NCBI RefSeq assembly: GCF_051175385.1
Contig: NZ_CP195106.1
Coordinates: forward strand, 4,774,001 to 4,838,000
DNA: 64,000 nt
Direction: 5' to 3'
DNA from: Tundrisphaera lichenicola
GTDB lineage: Bacteria > Planctomycetota > Planctomycetia > Isosphaerales > Isosphaeraceae
Position 1 is the stretch's first letter; each line of letters opens with the position of its first letter. Shown here piece by piece: positions 45,736 through 54,460 of this stretch. The position numbers were made by a program, and so were the translations under genes. The notes under the pieces are model-generated. The model worked only from the letters and a program-made list of their open reading frames with translations, did not search any database and was not told where the DNA came from.

Positions 45736-46977
45736 TCATCTCGATGTCGATGATCCAGACGGGACTGCTTCGGGTATCGCGGGGGGACCCTGGGCGACCG
45801 CAGGACTGTCGTTTGGCTTGGGTTTGGGCAAGGTGACCTCGGCTCCGTTGCGAATCCGCTGAAGGCCTCCCACGACGACCAGATCAGTCTCCGTGAGACC
45901 CTTGTTCACGACCCGGAGACCCTTTGTGAGCGAACCAACCTCGATCGGTTGGGCGAAGGCAACATCTTTCAGCGTTTGCTTACCCGATTTCTTGTCCTTG
46001 ACCGCGGATTTCCGGATCACGTAAACGAAGCGGCTCGTCTGTTCCGAACCGACCGCCTGCTCGCTGATCATCAATGAACGGTGCGGTTTCCCGATCGGGA
46101 GCCTGATCCGGACGAACAAACCGGGAGACAGGATCCTCGGCTTGGGATTGGAGATGACTCCGCGAACCCGAAGGGTGCCGGTGCTGGAGTCGACTTTGTT
46201 GTCGCTGAAGTTGATGAGTCCTTTATGGGGAAAATCGGCCTCATCGGAGAGTCCGACCAGGACTGGGAACTCGACCTCTTTCCGCGATTGGATCCGCCCC
46301 TCGGCGATCAGTCGGCGAATCTTGAGCATGGTCCGCTCGTCGATATCAAAGTAGACGTGCATGGGGTCGAGTGAGACGATCGTGGTGAGAGGGGTCTCGT
46401 CGGCCTTGACCAGATTGCCCGGGTCCACCATTCGTCGGCTCAATCGACCTCCGATCGGAGCAGTCACCCTGGTGAAGTCGAGGTTCAGTTTGGCCAGATC
46501 GACGGCCGCCGTGGCGACGCCGATGGCAGCCATCCCCTCGGCGTAATCGCCATTAATCCGGTCATATTCCTCGAGCCCGATCGCGCCCTTCTTGAAGAGT
46601 GTGTCCGCACGACGATGGTCCGCGGCAAGCCGGGTCAGCCGGGCCTCGCCTTGCCGAAGAGTGGCTTCGGCACGGTCGGCTTCCGCGGTATAGGGCCGCG
46701 CGTCGATCTCGAAAAGGAGGGTTCCCTTCTCGACCTCGTCGCCATCATTGAAGTTGACCTTGTCGAGATATCCGGTCACCCGAGCCCGGACCTCCACGGA
46801 GAAGACTGCTTCCGTGTGGCCGATGAATTCCTCGTAGTCGGTCACCTCATCGACGACCGGTCGCGTCACCAGTACTTCGGGCGGGGGAGGTTCGACCGGC
46901 TTGGGCTTGGGTTTGGCGCAACCGGCGATCATCGAGCTGCCGAGGATTGCCGCGATCCAGATCTCTCGACGACTCAT
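45736..46977 (-). CDS. RND efflux periplasmic adaptor lipoprotein (MFP, AcrA-like)
   Basis: A 413-residue membrane fusion protein. The N-terminus MSRREIWIAAILGSSMIAGC ends in a lipobox, so Cys20 is the probable lipidation site. A Lys/Pro linker follows, then the barrel-sandwich/lipoyl half (VRARVTGYLDKVNFNDGDEVEKG), a helical hairpin (about 100-150), the second lipoyl half (VTAPIGGRLSRRMVDPGNLV), the beta-barrel (about 210-290) and a membrane-proximal domain. It bridges the RND pumps to an outer-membrane channel. It is the second gene of the operon, 27 bases after the TetR gene and 42 before the first RND gene. The length is normal. Confidence 0.94.
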   Translation of the reverse strand: MSRREIWIAAILGSSMIAGCAKPKPKPVEPPPPEVLVTRPVVDEVTDYEEFIGHTEAVFSVEVRARVTGYLDKVNFNDGDEVEKGTLLFEIDARPYTAEADRAEATLRQGEARLTRLAADHRRADTLFKKGAIGLEEYDRINGDYAEGMAAIGVATAAVDLAKLNLDFTRVTAPIGGRLSRRMVDPGNLVKADETPLTTIVSLDPMHVYFDIDERTMLKIRRLIAEGRIQSRKEVEFPVLVGLSDEADFPHKGLINFSDNKVDSSTGTLRVRGVISNPKPRILSPGLFVRIRLPIGKPHRSLMISEQAVGSEQTSRFVYVIRKSAVKDKKSGKQTLKDVAFAQPIEVGSLTKGLRVVNKGLTETDLVVVGGLQRIRNGAEVTLPKPKPNDSPAVAQGPPAIPEAVPSGSSTSR

Positions 46978-47004
46978 CCCAGTCTCCAGCTGCGTTGGGC
47001 GATT

Positions 47005-47769
47005 TCAGACATCTTGACCGGACCGATCAGCCCGTCGGATCCTTGGTCCCGAGTTCCCGATCTCCGGGTTCGTGGAACTTTGCTCGTCGAGTCGGGCGGC
47101 AGCAGACACCTTCCGGGGTCGTGGATCATTCCCCAGGCGTTCTGATTCGCCGAGAATTCCATGGAAGATGATATCCAGAATGTCACGAGCCTGCTCATCG
47201 GGCGAGGCCGCTCGACCGGAAAAATGGTTTGTGAAAATTGTTCCATAGGCCAGGTCGAGAAAGACGGTGGAGATTCGCTCGACGGGCATCTCGCGTATCC
47301 GGCCTTCCTTGATCAGGGACTGATAGACCTCGTGCCAGCGGAGCTTATTGCGCTCGCGGTGCTCGAAGTATGTCGGTGTCGTCCGATCGCGAAAGATGGC
47401 ACGCTCTTGTATTAACAACTCTACGTATTTTGGGTGCGTAGCGAAAAAACCGAGGAACGATCGCGTTGCCGCCTCGATCCGATCGATAGGATCCTGAACC
47501 GATGCTATCGAATCGTCGATGCAGTCTCGAAGCCGCTTCATGACCCGATCCACTGCCGCCAGGAATAGGTCTCGCTTGCTTGGATAGTGGCGATAGATGG
47601 TGCCCTTCCCGATCCCGAGTTTTTCCATCAGATCGTTCGTGACCGCATCGGAGAAGCCGAACTCGGCAAATAAATCAGTCGCTGCATCGAGGATTTCTTC
47701 CGGGGATACGCGCGATTCCCGGGTCGACTGAAGGGGTGCGACTGTTTTCGATGTGATGGAGTCTGTCAC
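47005..47769 (-). CDS. TetR/AcrR family repressor of the RND operon
   Basis: About 254 residues from GTG 47769. The frame is open much further upstream (to 48015), but that extension runs through a perfect operator-like palindrome and an AT-rich promoter-like stretch, so the shorter start is preferred; no strong ribosome binding site is visible there. The N-terminal DNA-binding domain has ILDAATDLFAEFGFSDAVTNDLMEKLGIGKGTIYRHYPSKRDLF with the typical helix-turn-helix. The C-terminal ligand domain resembles TetR_C regulators of efflux pumps. It is the first gene of the operon, 27 bases before the adaptor gene. It probably represses its own operon, with pump substrates as inducers. Confidence 0.85.
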   Translation of the reverse strand: MTDSITSKTVAPLQSTRESRVSPEEILDAATDLFAEFGFSDAVTNDLMEKLGIGKGTIYRHYPSKRDLFLAAVDRVMKRLRDCIDDSIASVQDPIDRIEAATRSFLGFFATHPKYVELLIQERAIFRDRTTPTYFEHRERNKLRWHEVYQSLIKEGRIREMPVERISTVFLDLAYGTIFTNHFSGRAASPDEQARDILDIIFHGILGESERLGNDPRPRKVSAAARLDEQSSTNPEIGNSGPRIRRADRSGQDV

Positions 47770-48403
47770 GATAAAACCATCATGGACGCACCCCAGCCGC
47801 GTGTAGGCTTCGAGAATAGCCGGGAAAGGTCTCTCATTTTCTCGGAAAGTGCCGATTGCCCCAGTTCGCTCAATTCGAAACTCGCCTTCCAACAATTCAA
47901 GTAAGCGAGAAAACTTTGCTGACTGACCGGTCAGTCTCCAATTTAATTTAGACGAATGGTCAACTTTCGTCAATCTTTGCCATGCATTAGACGGCGTTAA
48001 GTCGAATTCTAGCAAGGATTAGCAAGAGATTGTGATTCATCCAAGATCGTGATGTTCGGAGGTGCTTCGACAATCTATTTGGCCTCGAAGAGATAGTCGC
48101 CAATCCCGCCTTTTCGATTCGGCGGGATTTGAAACATCCGAACGGTCGCCCAGTTTCAGATTTCTCGTCCATCGCTCGTCTAGTCGCATGATCTTGGGTT
48201 TCGGGGAGAGCCGCACGGGGGGCATGAAGAAGTCAATGCTAGGCACATCGGAATCGGTCCTCGCTGATAGGTTGAAGAAGGCTGGAGTGCCGTTTGCCTT
48301 CGGGGAGTCGGGCCATTACGATGAAATCGGTCGAGCAAAAGTGGCCGGGAGAATGGATTTCCGAGACAGTGTCGCACCATGTCGATCCCGGCGAGAGGGG
48401 CAA
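47770..48403. other. Divergent control region between TetR gene and thioredoxin gene
   Basis: About 630 bases hold the operator palindrome and an AT-rich stretch around 47937-47995. Open frames here extend both flanking genes upstream, but those extensions are not like the families and are judged non-coding. No other feature was recognised. Confidence 0.45.
47921..47936. promoter_or_regulatory. 16-bp perfect palindrome, probable TetR operator
   Basis: GACTGACCGGTCAGTC is its own reverse complement. It lies about 150 bases upstream of the chosen TetR start. A -35-like TTGACC on the minus strand (47963-47958) places it at or just after the expected -10 region, where a repressor would block transcription. 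Confidence 0.7.
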
Positions 48404-49273
48404 ATGACCAAGATTTCTCCGTCTTCCTTCATCATCGAGACGAATTCCGAGCGGTTCGTCTCCGATGTCATCGAGCGTTCGTCGAGTTTACCGGTTGTTG
48501 TAGACTTTTGGGCGACATGGTGTCAGCCCTGCCGAATCCTCGGGCCAACTCTCGAGAAGCTGGCCACGGAGGCCGAGGGAAAATTCATCCTGGTTAAGGC
48601 CGAGACCGAGAAAGTCCCGGAGATCGCCGCCGGATTCGGGGTTCGATCGATCCCGGCGGTATTCGCCGTCCGAGCTGGCAAAGTGGTGGACTCATTTGTG
48701 GGAGTCCTTCCCGAGCATGCTCTCCGCGACTGGATCGAGCGGATCATGCCGACTCCAGCGGAGATCCTTGAGGCCGAGGCCCTGGGATTGGAATCAACCG
48801 ACCTCCACGGCGCCCAGGCAAAATATCGAGAGGCGCTGGCCCTGGATCCCTCGAGTTCCTCGATCCAGGTCGGATTGGGGCGGGTGGCCCTGGCCATGGG
48901 CCGGATCGACGAGGCGCGTTCTCAGATCGAGGCCCTGGAACGTCGGGGTTTCCTCGAACCCGAGGCCGAGACCCTCAAGGCAGAGATCACACTCCGTGGT
49001 AAAAGCGGATCGTCGGGGGAGGATCTGGATAAGCTTCGAGAGGCCCATCTGGCCGACCCCTCCAGTAAACTGGCCCAACTCGCGTTTTCCGAGGGTTTGG
49101 CCTCCGCCGGAAAGTTTGACGAGGCGCTCAGTCTGGCTCTCGACCTGGTGGAGACCGATCGTCGAGGAACCGGGGAGGCCGCTCGAAAGCTGATGATTGC
49201 TATCTTTCAACTCCTCCCAGCCGACTCAGAAGTGGCTTCCGACTACCGTCGACGTCTCTCCTTCGCCCTCTGA
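48404..49273 (+). CDS. Thioredoxin-TPR protein (YbbN/CnoX-like)
   Basis: About 289 residues from ATG 48404, chosen because GAGGGG precedes it and the thioredoxin fold begins soon after; the frame is open to 48062. The thioredoxin domain (1-110) has VVDFWATWCQPCRILGP with active-site Cys40 and Cys43 and the cis-Pro motif RSIPAVFAV. TPR-like repeats follow (about 120-285: GAQAKYREALALDPSSS, FDEALSLALDLVETD). This is the architecture of YbbN/CnoX, a chaperone-redoxin that protects proteins from oxidative damage and hands them to GroEL or DnaK. Unlike E. coli YbbN, the full CxxC is kept. It precedes a PHA-type gene and MsrB on the same strand. Confidence 0.88.
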   Translation: MTKISPSSFIIETNSERFVSDVIERSSSLPVVVDFWATWCQPCRILGPTLEKLATEAEGKFILVKAETEKVPEIAAGFGVRSIPAVFAVRAGKVVDSFVGVLPEHALRDWIERIMPTPAEILEAEALGLESTDLHGAQAKYREALALDPSSSSIQVGLGRVALAMGRIDEARSQIEALERRGFLEPEAETLKAEITLRGKSGSSGEDLDKLREAHLADPSSKLAQLAFSEGLASAGKFDEALSLALDLVETDRRGTGEAARKLMIAIFQLLPADSEVASDYRRRLSFAL

Positions 49274-49303
49274 TCGTTCCATGAGTCTTGAGGGAGGTGG
49301 ATG

Positions 49304-49597
49304 ATGTCTCTGATCGAGGTCAAGATCGAGCATGGTCAGACGTTCGAAGTAGCCCAAGAGCGACTGAGTCGCGCGGTTGGCGAGATCGAAGCGAAGTTTG
49401 GCTCGATGATCCGACGGGTCGAATGGTCAACCAATCGCGAGTCGGTCCGACTCGAGGGTCCTGGAGTTCGGATCGAACTGAGAATCGACGATCATCTGGT
49501 CCACGTTTCGGGCGATATCCCGTTGCTCGCTGGCCTCTTCGGTTCATCAAGGCTGAAGCAGATCCTCGAGTCGAGTTTCAAGAAACCGTTGAATTGA
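49304..49597 (+). CDS. Polyhydroxyalkanoic acid system family protein
   Basis: 97 residues from ATG 49304, which has AGGGAGG at 6-base spacing; the adjacent ATG 49301 is only 3 bases from it. The composition and layout (MSLIEVKIEHGQTFEVAQERL, then SMIRRVEWSTN, VHVSGDIPLLAGLFGS, ending in a Lys-rich helix) match PF09650, small proteins first noted near polyhydroxyalkanoate genes. No PHA synthase or phasin gene is present in this window, so a role in granules cannot be assumed. It lies 30 bases after the thioredoxin-TPR gene and 18 before MsrB, which suggests one transcript. Confidence 0.78.
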   Translation: MSLIEVKIEHGQTFEVAQERLSRAVGEIEAKFGSMIRRVEWSTNRESVRLEGPGVRIELRIDDHLVHVSGDIPLLAGLFGSSRLKQILESSFKKPLN

Positions 49598-49615
49598 AAG
49601 TGAAGGAGTGATCCC

Positions 49616-50017
49616 ATGGACCAGAAGGTGGAAAAGACCGACTCGGAATGGCGAGAGAGCTTGACGCCCGAGGAGTATCGGGTGCTCCGGGAAAAAGGGA
49701 CTGAGCGACCTTTCACCGGCCGGTACTGGGACACCAAGAAGGGCGGGACTTATCACTGCGCCGCCTGTGGCGAGCCCCTGTTTACTTCGGAAACGAAGTT
49801 CGACTCGGGTACGGGATGGCCGAGTTTTTTCCGTCCCATCGACAAAGAGAGCGTCGAAGAAGTCAACGACCGATCCCACGGGATGCTTCGGACCGAAGTG
49901 ACCTGCGGACGGTGCGGGTCACACCTGGGTCACCTGTTCGATGATGGACCAGCCCCGACCGGTCAGCGGTATTGTATGAACTCGGTCTCTTTAAAGCTCG
50001 AAGAGTCGTCGGACTAA
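49616..50017 (+). CDS. msrB: Peptide-methionine (R)-S-oxide reductase MsrB
   Basis: A 133-residue cytoplasmic enzyme that reduces the R form of methionine sulfoxide in proteins. The structural zinc site is formed by CAAC (48-51) and CGRC (97-100). The catalytic Cys120 lies in RYCMNSVSL, and the family blocks TGWPSFF and GSHLGHLFDDGP are complete. The length is standard for a stand-alone MsrB. It probably shares a transcript with the thioredoxin-TPR protein, whose CxxC could supply electrons. Its TAA stop directly abuts the complementary TAA of the convergent DUF1501 gene, so no bases separate the two genes. Confidence 0.96.
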   Translation: MDQKVEKTDSEWRESLTPEEYRVLREKGTERPFTGRYWDTKKGGTYHCAACGEPLFTSETKFDSGTGWPSFFRPIDKESVEEVNDRSHGMLRTEVTCGRCGSHLGHLFDDGPAPTGQRYCMNSVSLKLEESSD

Positions 50018-51448
50018 TTACCCGACCGAACCCGAATAAAGTGCGGAGATCTCCTCGCCATTGGCCAATCGGATTGGCCGATTGAAGCGATCGCGCAATT
50101 CAGTTTCCGGGTCGATCCCGAGGGCCCGGTAGACCGTCGACGCGAAGTCGCCCGGTCCGTATGGGCGACTCGCGGGATAGGCTCCGATCCGGTCGGACTG
50201 CCCGATCACCTGGCCGCCCTGGACTCCCGCGCCGGCAAAGGCGACCGAGAAACATTTGGACCAGTGGTCTCGACCGTCCGGTCCGTTGGCATTTCCCGTG
50301 CTCGAGCCGATTCGAGGGGTCCGCCCGAATTCCCCCGCGATGATGACGAGAGTCTCGTCGAGCCGCCCCGTGGCAGCGAGATCGGTAAGGAGTGCCGAGA
50401 CTCCGCGATCGAGTGGGGGTAATAGGTCGTTCTTGAGCCGGCGGAAATTGCCGGAATGCGTATCCCAGTTCTGAACCCGCCCCATGTTGGCCTGAACGAT
50501 CGGGACGCCCGCTTCCACGAGCCTCTTGGCCAGGAGGATCGATTGTCCGAACAAATTTCGTCCGTAACGGTCTCGGGTCTTCGGGTCTTCTCGTCCAATG
50601 TCGAAGGCCCGAGCGACCTTCCCGGAGAGGAGCATGGAATAAGCATGCTCGCGCTGCTCGGCCATGGAATCCCTGGGTTCCGTGGCTGAGAGGATATCGC
50701 GCCGAGCCGATAACTCGTCCAGAAGCTGACGACGTCGATTCATCCGCTCGACGCTGAATCCGATCGGAGGAGAGAGGCTTTCTTCTCGGAAATCCGACTT
50801 ATTCGGATCTTGCTTGATCTGAAGGGGATCGAACTTCGGGCCCAGGAATCCGGCGTGCTGGCCGGGCCAGGTGAGTGGGCCTTCCATCAAATATGTAGGT
50901 AATAATACTCCGCTTGGAATCCCATCCTCCCGAGGCCGGAGATATTCGAGGGCGGAGGCGTAACAAGGATAATCGTCGCGGGAAGCGATCTTGTCGAAGA
51001 AAGCCCCCGGTTGGGAATGTCCGGTCAGGAGCTCGTGCGTGGCATTGAGATGATTGGTAAAGGTGTGGGACATCGACCGGACGATGGCCAGTTTCCCGGC
51101 GTGAGACGCAAGCCCGGGCAGATGCTCGCAATAGTGGACCCCAGGGGCCGAGGTGGCGATCGGTCGGAACTCCCCGCGGATCCCCTCGGGTGCCTCGGGC
51201 TTCAGGTCGAAGGAGTCGAGATGGCCGAGTCCCCCGGTCAAGAAGACCAGGATCATCGACTTTGCTCGCGGAGACGACGAACCCGGACCTCCCCTGGCAC
51301 GTGAAGCCAATAAGCCGGGTAATCCGAGTCCCAGGAAACCCGAGAAACCCACCTGAAGGAACTCCCTGCGGACGATTCCGAAGGCGTGTTGGTGGGATCC
51401 GGTCATTCTCGGTCCTCGCGAATTGCCCCGATTTTCGATGTTCAACAT
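50018..51448 (-). CDS. DUF1501 protein, stand-alone
   Basis: A 476-residue protein. The N-terminus has IVRREFLQVGFSGFLGLGLPGLL, a Tat-like signal. The DUF1501 core follows: KSMILVFLTGGLGHLDSFDLKPEAPEG, MSHTFTNHLNATHELLTGHSQ, VQANMGRVQNWDTHSGN and IIAGEFGRTPRIG. Unlike the pairs at 15-25 kb, no PSD1 gene is adjacent; the neighbours are MsrB (convergent, stop codons abutting) and MsrA (same strand, 58 bases upstream). Its reaction is unknown. The long frame from ATG 51448 could be shortened to the ATG about 14 residues in, which still keeps the signal. Confidence 0.92.
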   Translation of the reverse strand: MLNIENRGNSRGPRMTGSHQHAFGIVRREFLQVGFSGFLGLGLPGLLASRARGGPGSSSPRAKSMILVFLTGGLGHLDSFDLKPEAPEGIRGEFRPIATSAPGVHYCEHLPGLASHAGKLAIVRSMSHTFTNHLNATHELLTGHSQPGAFFDKIASRDDYPCYASALEYLRPREDGIPSGVLLPTYLMEGPLTWPGQHAGFLGPKFDPLQIKQDPNKSDFREESLSPPIGFSVERMNRRRQLLDELSARRDILSATEPRDSMAEQREHAYSMLLSGKVARAFDIGREDPKTRDRYGRNLFGQSILLAKRLVEAGVPIVQANMGRVQNWDTHSGNFRRLKNDLLPPLDRGVSALLTDLAATGRLDETLVIIAGEFGRTPRIGSSTGNANGPDGRDHWSKCFSVAFAGAGVQGGQVIGQSDRIGAYPASRPYGPGDFASTVYRALGIDPETELRDRFNRPIRLANGEEISALYSGSVG

Positions 51449-51506
51449 GCATCAAGCATAGCTGGACCACGAAAGGGAGACAACTACCCGAATGGCCATC
51501 CGAGTG

Positions 51507-51986
51507 TCAGTGGATCGAGCAACCCGCCCGACCGTGCTTCTCCAGATATCTCTGGTGATATTCCTCGGCTCGGTAGAAGGTCGATGCCGGGGTGATCTCG
51601 GTCACGATAAGGTTTCGAAACAGGCCTGCAGCTTGAATAGCCTGCTTGGAATCCTTCGCCTGTGAATCCTGCATGTCGTCGTGCGTAAAAATCGCGGAGC
51701 GATACTGACTGCCGACGTCTGGGCCCTGACGGTTCAAGGTCGTTGGGTCGTGTATCGACCAGAAGACCTGGAGTAGGTTCTCGAATGAGACCTTTTCCGG
51801 GTCGAAATCGACCTCGACTACTTCGGCATGCCCGGTCCGGCCGGAGCAAACGGCTTGGTAAGTCGGGTCCGGAGTATGGCCTCCCGAATAGCCGACGGCG
51901 ACGTCAAGTACTCCGGGAACGCCCCGAAATGCCAGTTCCACCCCCCAGAAACAACCTGCACCGAATGTCGCCTTCTTCATGGCCAT
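51507..51986 (-). CDS. msrA: Peptide-methionine (S)-S-oxide reductase MsrA
   Basis: A 159-residue enzyme that reduces the S form of methionine sulfoxide. The family motif GAGCFWG at residues 9-15 has the catalytic Cys12. Further family blocks are GYSGGHTPDPTYQAVCSGRTGHAEVVEVDFDP (split across about 34-65), FWSIHDPTTLNRQGPDVGSQYRSAIF and ITPASTFYRAEEYHQRYLEKH. A Cys near the C-terminus (AGCSIH) may serve in recycling. The length fits the short, N-terminally unextended class. It lies 58 bases upstream of the DUF1501 gene. MsrB is nearby but on the opposite strand, so the two reductases are neighbours without being co-transcribed. Confidence 0.95.
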   Translation of the reverse strand: MAMKKATFGAGCFWGVELAFRGVPGVLDVAVGYSGGHTPDPTYQAVCSGRTGHAEVVEVDFDPEKVSFENLLQVFWSIHDPTTLNRQGPDVGSQYRSAIFTHDDMQDSQAKDSKQAIQAAGLFRNLIVTEITPASTFYRAEEYHQRYLEKHGRAGCSIH

Positions 51987-52256
51987 GTTCCCCTACTATT
52001 AGCGGTGACCCTTCCACTCGCACGTATATAGTGTTTGTACGCACGGCCGACATTTCGGGCAAACGAGATTCGAGGAATCTCGACTGGAACCCTGTAGACT
52101 CCCGGATTAGGTGAGGTTTTGCGTAATCGTCGTCTGGCCATCCACTTGCGGGAATGTTAGCGTAAAACATTCCGAGGACGGGAATCTGCCGCGATGGACG
52201 AACGGCAATTCCCCGATCCGACTTCTTTTCGATTGGTACGCACCCAAGGATTTCCC

Positions 52257-52814
52257 ATGAGTATGCATCGTCCCTCATTCCGAACCGCCCTCGTGTTGAT
52301 CATTTCCGTCATGTCGACGGCGGCGGCCTTCGCGATCGACGCCGAGAAATTGGCTGGCGTGGTCAGCAGCGTCGACCTCGATTCCAAGAAGATCGTCGTG
52401 ACCCCTACGGGGAAAGAGAAGCCCGTTGATGTCACGGTCAACGAAAAGACGGTGATCGAGACGCCCGCCGGAAAATCGATGAACTTGAAGGATTTGAAGT
52501 CCGGTGATGGGCTCGGGATTGCCCATTCAGCCGGGTTGGCCTCCAAGATCGTTGTCAACGTCAAGCCAGACGAGTTGACGGGTCATATCAAGTCGATCGG
52601 CACCAACCTGAAGACATTTGTCGTGACGGAAATTGGTACAGAGAATGACGTTACCGTGGCGGTTAGCCCTGAGACCTCGATCGTGACCCCTGCGGGAAAG
52701 AAGATCGAGTTGAAGGAGCTGAAAAAGGGCGATGGGGTGGGAATTTCCCACGTGAACAGCGTCGCTTCCAAGGTGGTGGTCAACGTTAAGCCGGCTACAA
52801 AGTCCGTCGAGTGA
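52257..52814 (+). CDS. Exported protein with two repeated beta-rich domains
   Basis: About 185 residues from ATG 52257, which has AAGGA at 6-base spacing and starts a signal peptide (FRTALVLIISVMSTAAAFA). The mature part is two similar units of about 70 residues (about 31-102 and 105-175). Each opens L(A/T)G.(V/I).S(V/I), passes through a V(V/I)TPAGK-like segment, then (N/E)LK(D/E)LK.GDG.GI.H and closes AS(K)(I/V)VVNVK. This looks like a tandem duplication of a small beta-barrel resembling DUF5666-type domains; that assignment is uncertain. It is probably a periplasmic or surface protein. It is monocistronic. Confidence 0.72.
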   Translation: MSMHRPSFRTALVLIISVMSTAAAFAIDAEKLAGVVSSVDLDSKKIVVTPTGKEKPVDVTVNEKTVIETPAGKSMNLKDLKSGDGLGIAHSAGLASKIVVNVKPDELTGHIKSIGTNLKTFVVTEIGTENDVTVAVSPETSIVTPAGKKIELKELKKGDGVGISHVNSVASKVVVNVKPATKSVE

Positions 52815-52976
52815 CTCGAGACTTCTTGGGGGAATCGTTCAGGACTGGCCGATCGGCGATTTTCGGTCCTTGAACGGATGTGATCCGCATGGGTCTCGGG
52901 TTGTTCTCAATTCGCATGCCTTGCCGGGATCGGATACAGTACGTATCTATCCCGTATTAGGCCGCGAGACTTCCCG

Positions 52977-54350
52977 ATGATTTCTCGTTCGACGACTCCC
53001 GTGACCCTGCCCCCCTCGGATCATTCCCCCCAGCCCTATGATGGCCCATCACGCGAGGAGGTTTTGTCCTTGCGCGGGGAGTATCTGACTCCCGGGTTGA
53101 TTACGTATTATCGAGAGCCCCTGATGGTCGTCGAGGGGCACCTTCAATACCTGTGGGATGAAGCGGGAAAGCGATATCTCGATGGCTTCGCGGGGATTGT
53201 CACGGTCTCGGTGGGCCATTGCCACCCGAAGGTTGTCGAAAAGGTCCGTGCTCAACTGGGTAAGCTTCAGCATACTACGACCATCTACTTGCATCCGACT
53301 GCCGCGGTGTTTGCGAAGCGACTGGCCGAGCACATGCCGCCCGAGAGCGGTCTTTCCGTCTCTTACTTCACCAATTCGGGGAGCGAGGCGACCGAGGTCG
53401 CAATTCTCTCGGCTCGCGAGTTCACGGGAAATCACCAGGTTATCAGCCTGAGGAACGGATACCACGGCGGAACCCAGGGGGCGATGGGGCTGACAGCGGT
53501 AGGTACCTGGAAATTCAAAACAAACCCATCGCTGAACATCCTTCACGCAGCGCCGGGCTATTGCTATCGATGCCCTTTTGGGCTGACCTACCCGAGCTGT
53601 GACGTGAAATGTGCCCAGGACGTCGAGGATCTTATACGCCACGAGTCCTCGGGCGAGGTTGCCTGCTTCATCGGCGAGTCGATCCAGGGAGTCGGTGGAG
53701 TGGTCACTCCGCCCCCGGAATATTTCGGGATCGTCTATGAAATTGTCCGGGAGCACGGGGGGCTTTGCGTGGCCGACGAGGTCCAGACAGGATTTGGCCG
53801 GACCGGTACGGCTTTCTGGGGTTTCGAGAACTGGGGGGTAACACCAGATCTCGTCACCATGGCGAAGGGGATCGGCAATGGAACTCCGCTCGGGGCGTGC
53901 ACCACTCGGCCCGAAATTGCCCAGGTGATGAAGAACCGGATCCACTTCAATACCTTCGGGGGAAATCCGATCTCGATGACCCAGGGTCTGGCCACCCTCG
54001 AGGTCATCGATGCCGAGCAAATCCAGCGCAATGCGCTTGAGGTCGGTTGCCATCTCAAGTCACGCCTTCTCGACCTTCAAGACCGTCAGCTTTTGATCGG
54101 AGACGTCCGGGGGATGGGCCTGATGCTCGGGGTGGAACTCGTTCTCGACCGATCGAGCAAGCGACCTGCCACAGCCGAAACGGCCGAGGTCATGGAACTT
54201 TGCAAAGTCCGAGGTCTCTTGATCGGCAAAGGTGGCCTGGCCGGGAACGTCCTCCGGATCAAACCGCCCATGTGTCTGACGATCGATGACGCGAACTTCC
54301 TGGTCGACTGCTTGGAGGAAGTTCTCGCGATCGTCAATGATCGAGGATAA
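52977..54350 (+). CDS. Class III aminotransferase (AGXT2-like)
   Basis: A 457-residue PLP-dependent enzyme. Family blocks: DEAGKRYLDGFAGIVTVSVGHCHP near the N-terminus, YFTNSGSEATEVAILSAREFTG (phosphate-binding loop), NGYHGGTQGAMGLT, Asp in LCVADEVQTGFGRTG (contacts the PLP ring nitrogen) and the Schiff-base Lys in LVTMAKGIGNGTPLGA (about residue 300). The overall pattern is closest to alanine-glyoxylate aminotransferase 2 and related omega-amino-acid transaminases, which use glyoxylate or pyruvate as amino acceptor. A Cys-rich insert (GYCYRCPFGLTYPSCDVKC) is also seen in that subgroup. The next gene is an M29 aminopeptidase on the same strand, 110 bases on. The exact donor is not determined. 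Confidence 0.92.
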   Translation: MISRSTTPVTLPPSDHSPQPYDGPSREEVLSLRGEYLTPGLITYYREPLMVVEGHLQYLWDEAGKRYLDGFAGIVTVSVGHCHPKVVEKVRAQLGKLQHTTTIYLHPTAAVFAKRLAEHMPPESGLSVSYFTNSGSEATEVAILSAREFTGNHQVISLRNGYHGGTQGAMGLTAVGTWKFKTNPSLNILHAAPGYCYRCPFGLTYPSCDVKCAQDVEDLIRHESSGEVACFIGESIQGVGGVVTPPPEYFGIVYEIVREHGGLCVADEVQTGFGRTGTAFWGFENWGVTPDLVTMAKGIGNGTPLGACTTRPEIAQVMKNRIHFNTFGGNPISMTQGLATLEVIDAEQIQRNALEVGCHLKSRLLDLQDRQLLIGDVRGMGLMLGVELVLDRSSKRPATAETAEVMELCKVRGLLIGKGGLAGNVLRIKPPMCLTIDDANFLVDCLEEVLAIVNDRG

Positions 54351-54460
54351 GACGGGCATGGCTTTCGGGGACGATACCTCGGTTGCCTGGGACGGGGTGA
54401 TGCTTCATAATCGGTCTCCCCTTCGCCTTCTCGATTGAAACCTCAGCCCCGAGCCCCGCA

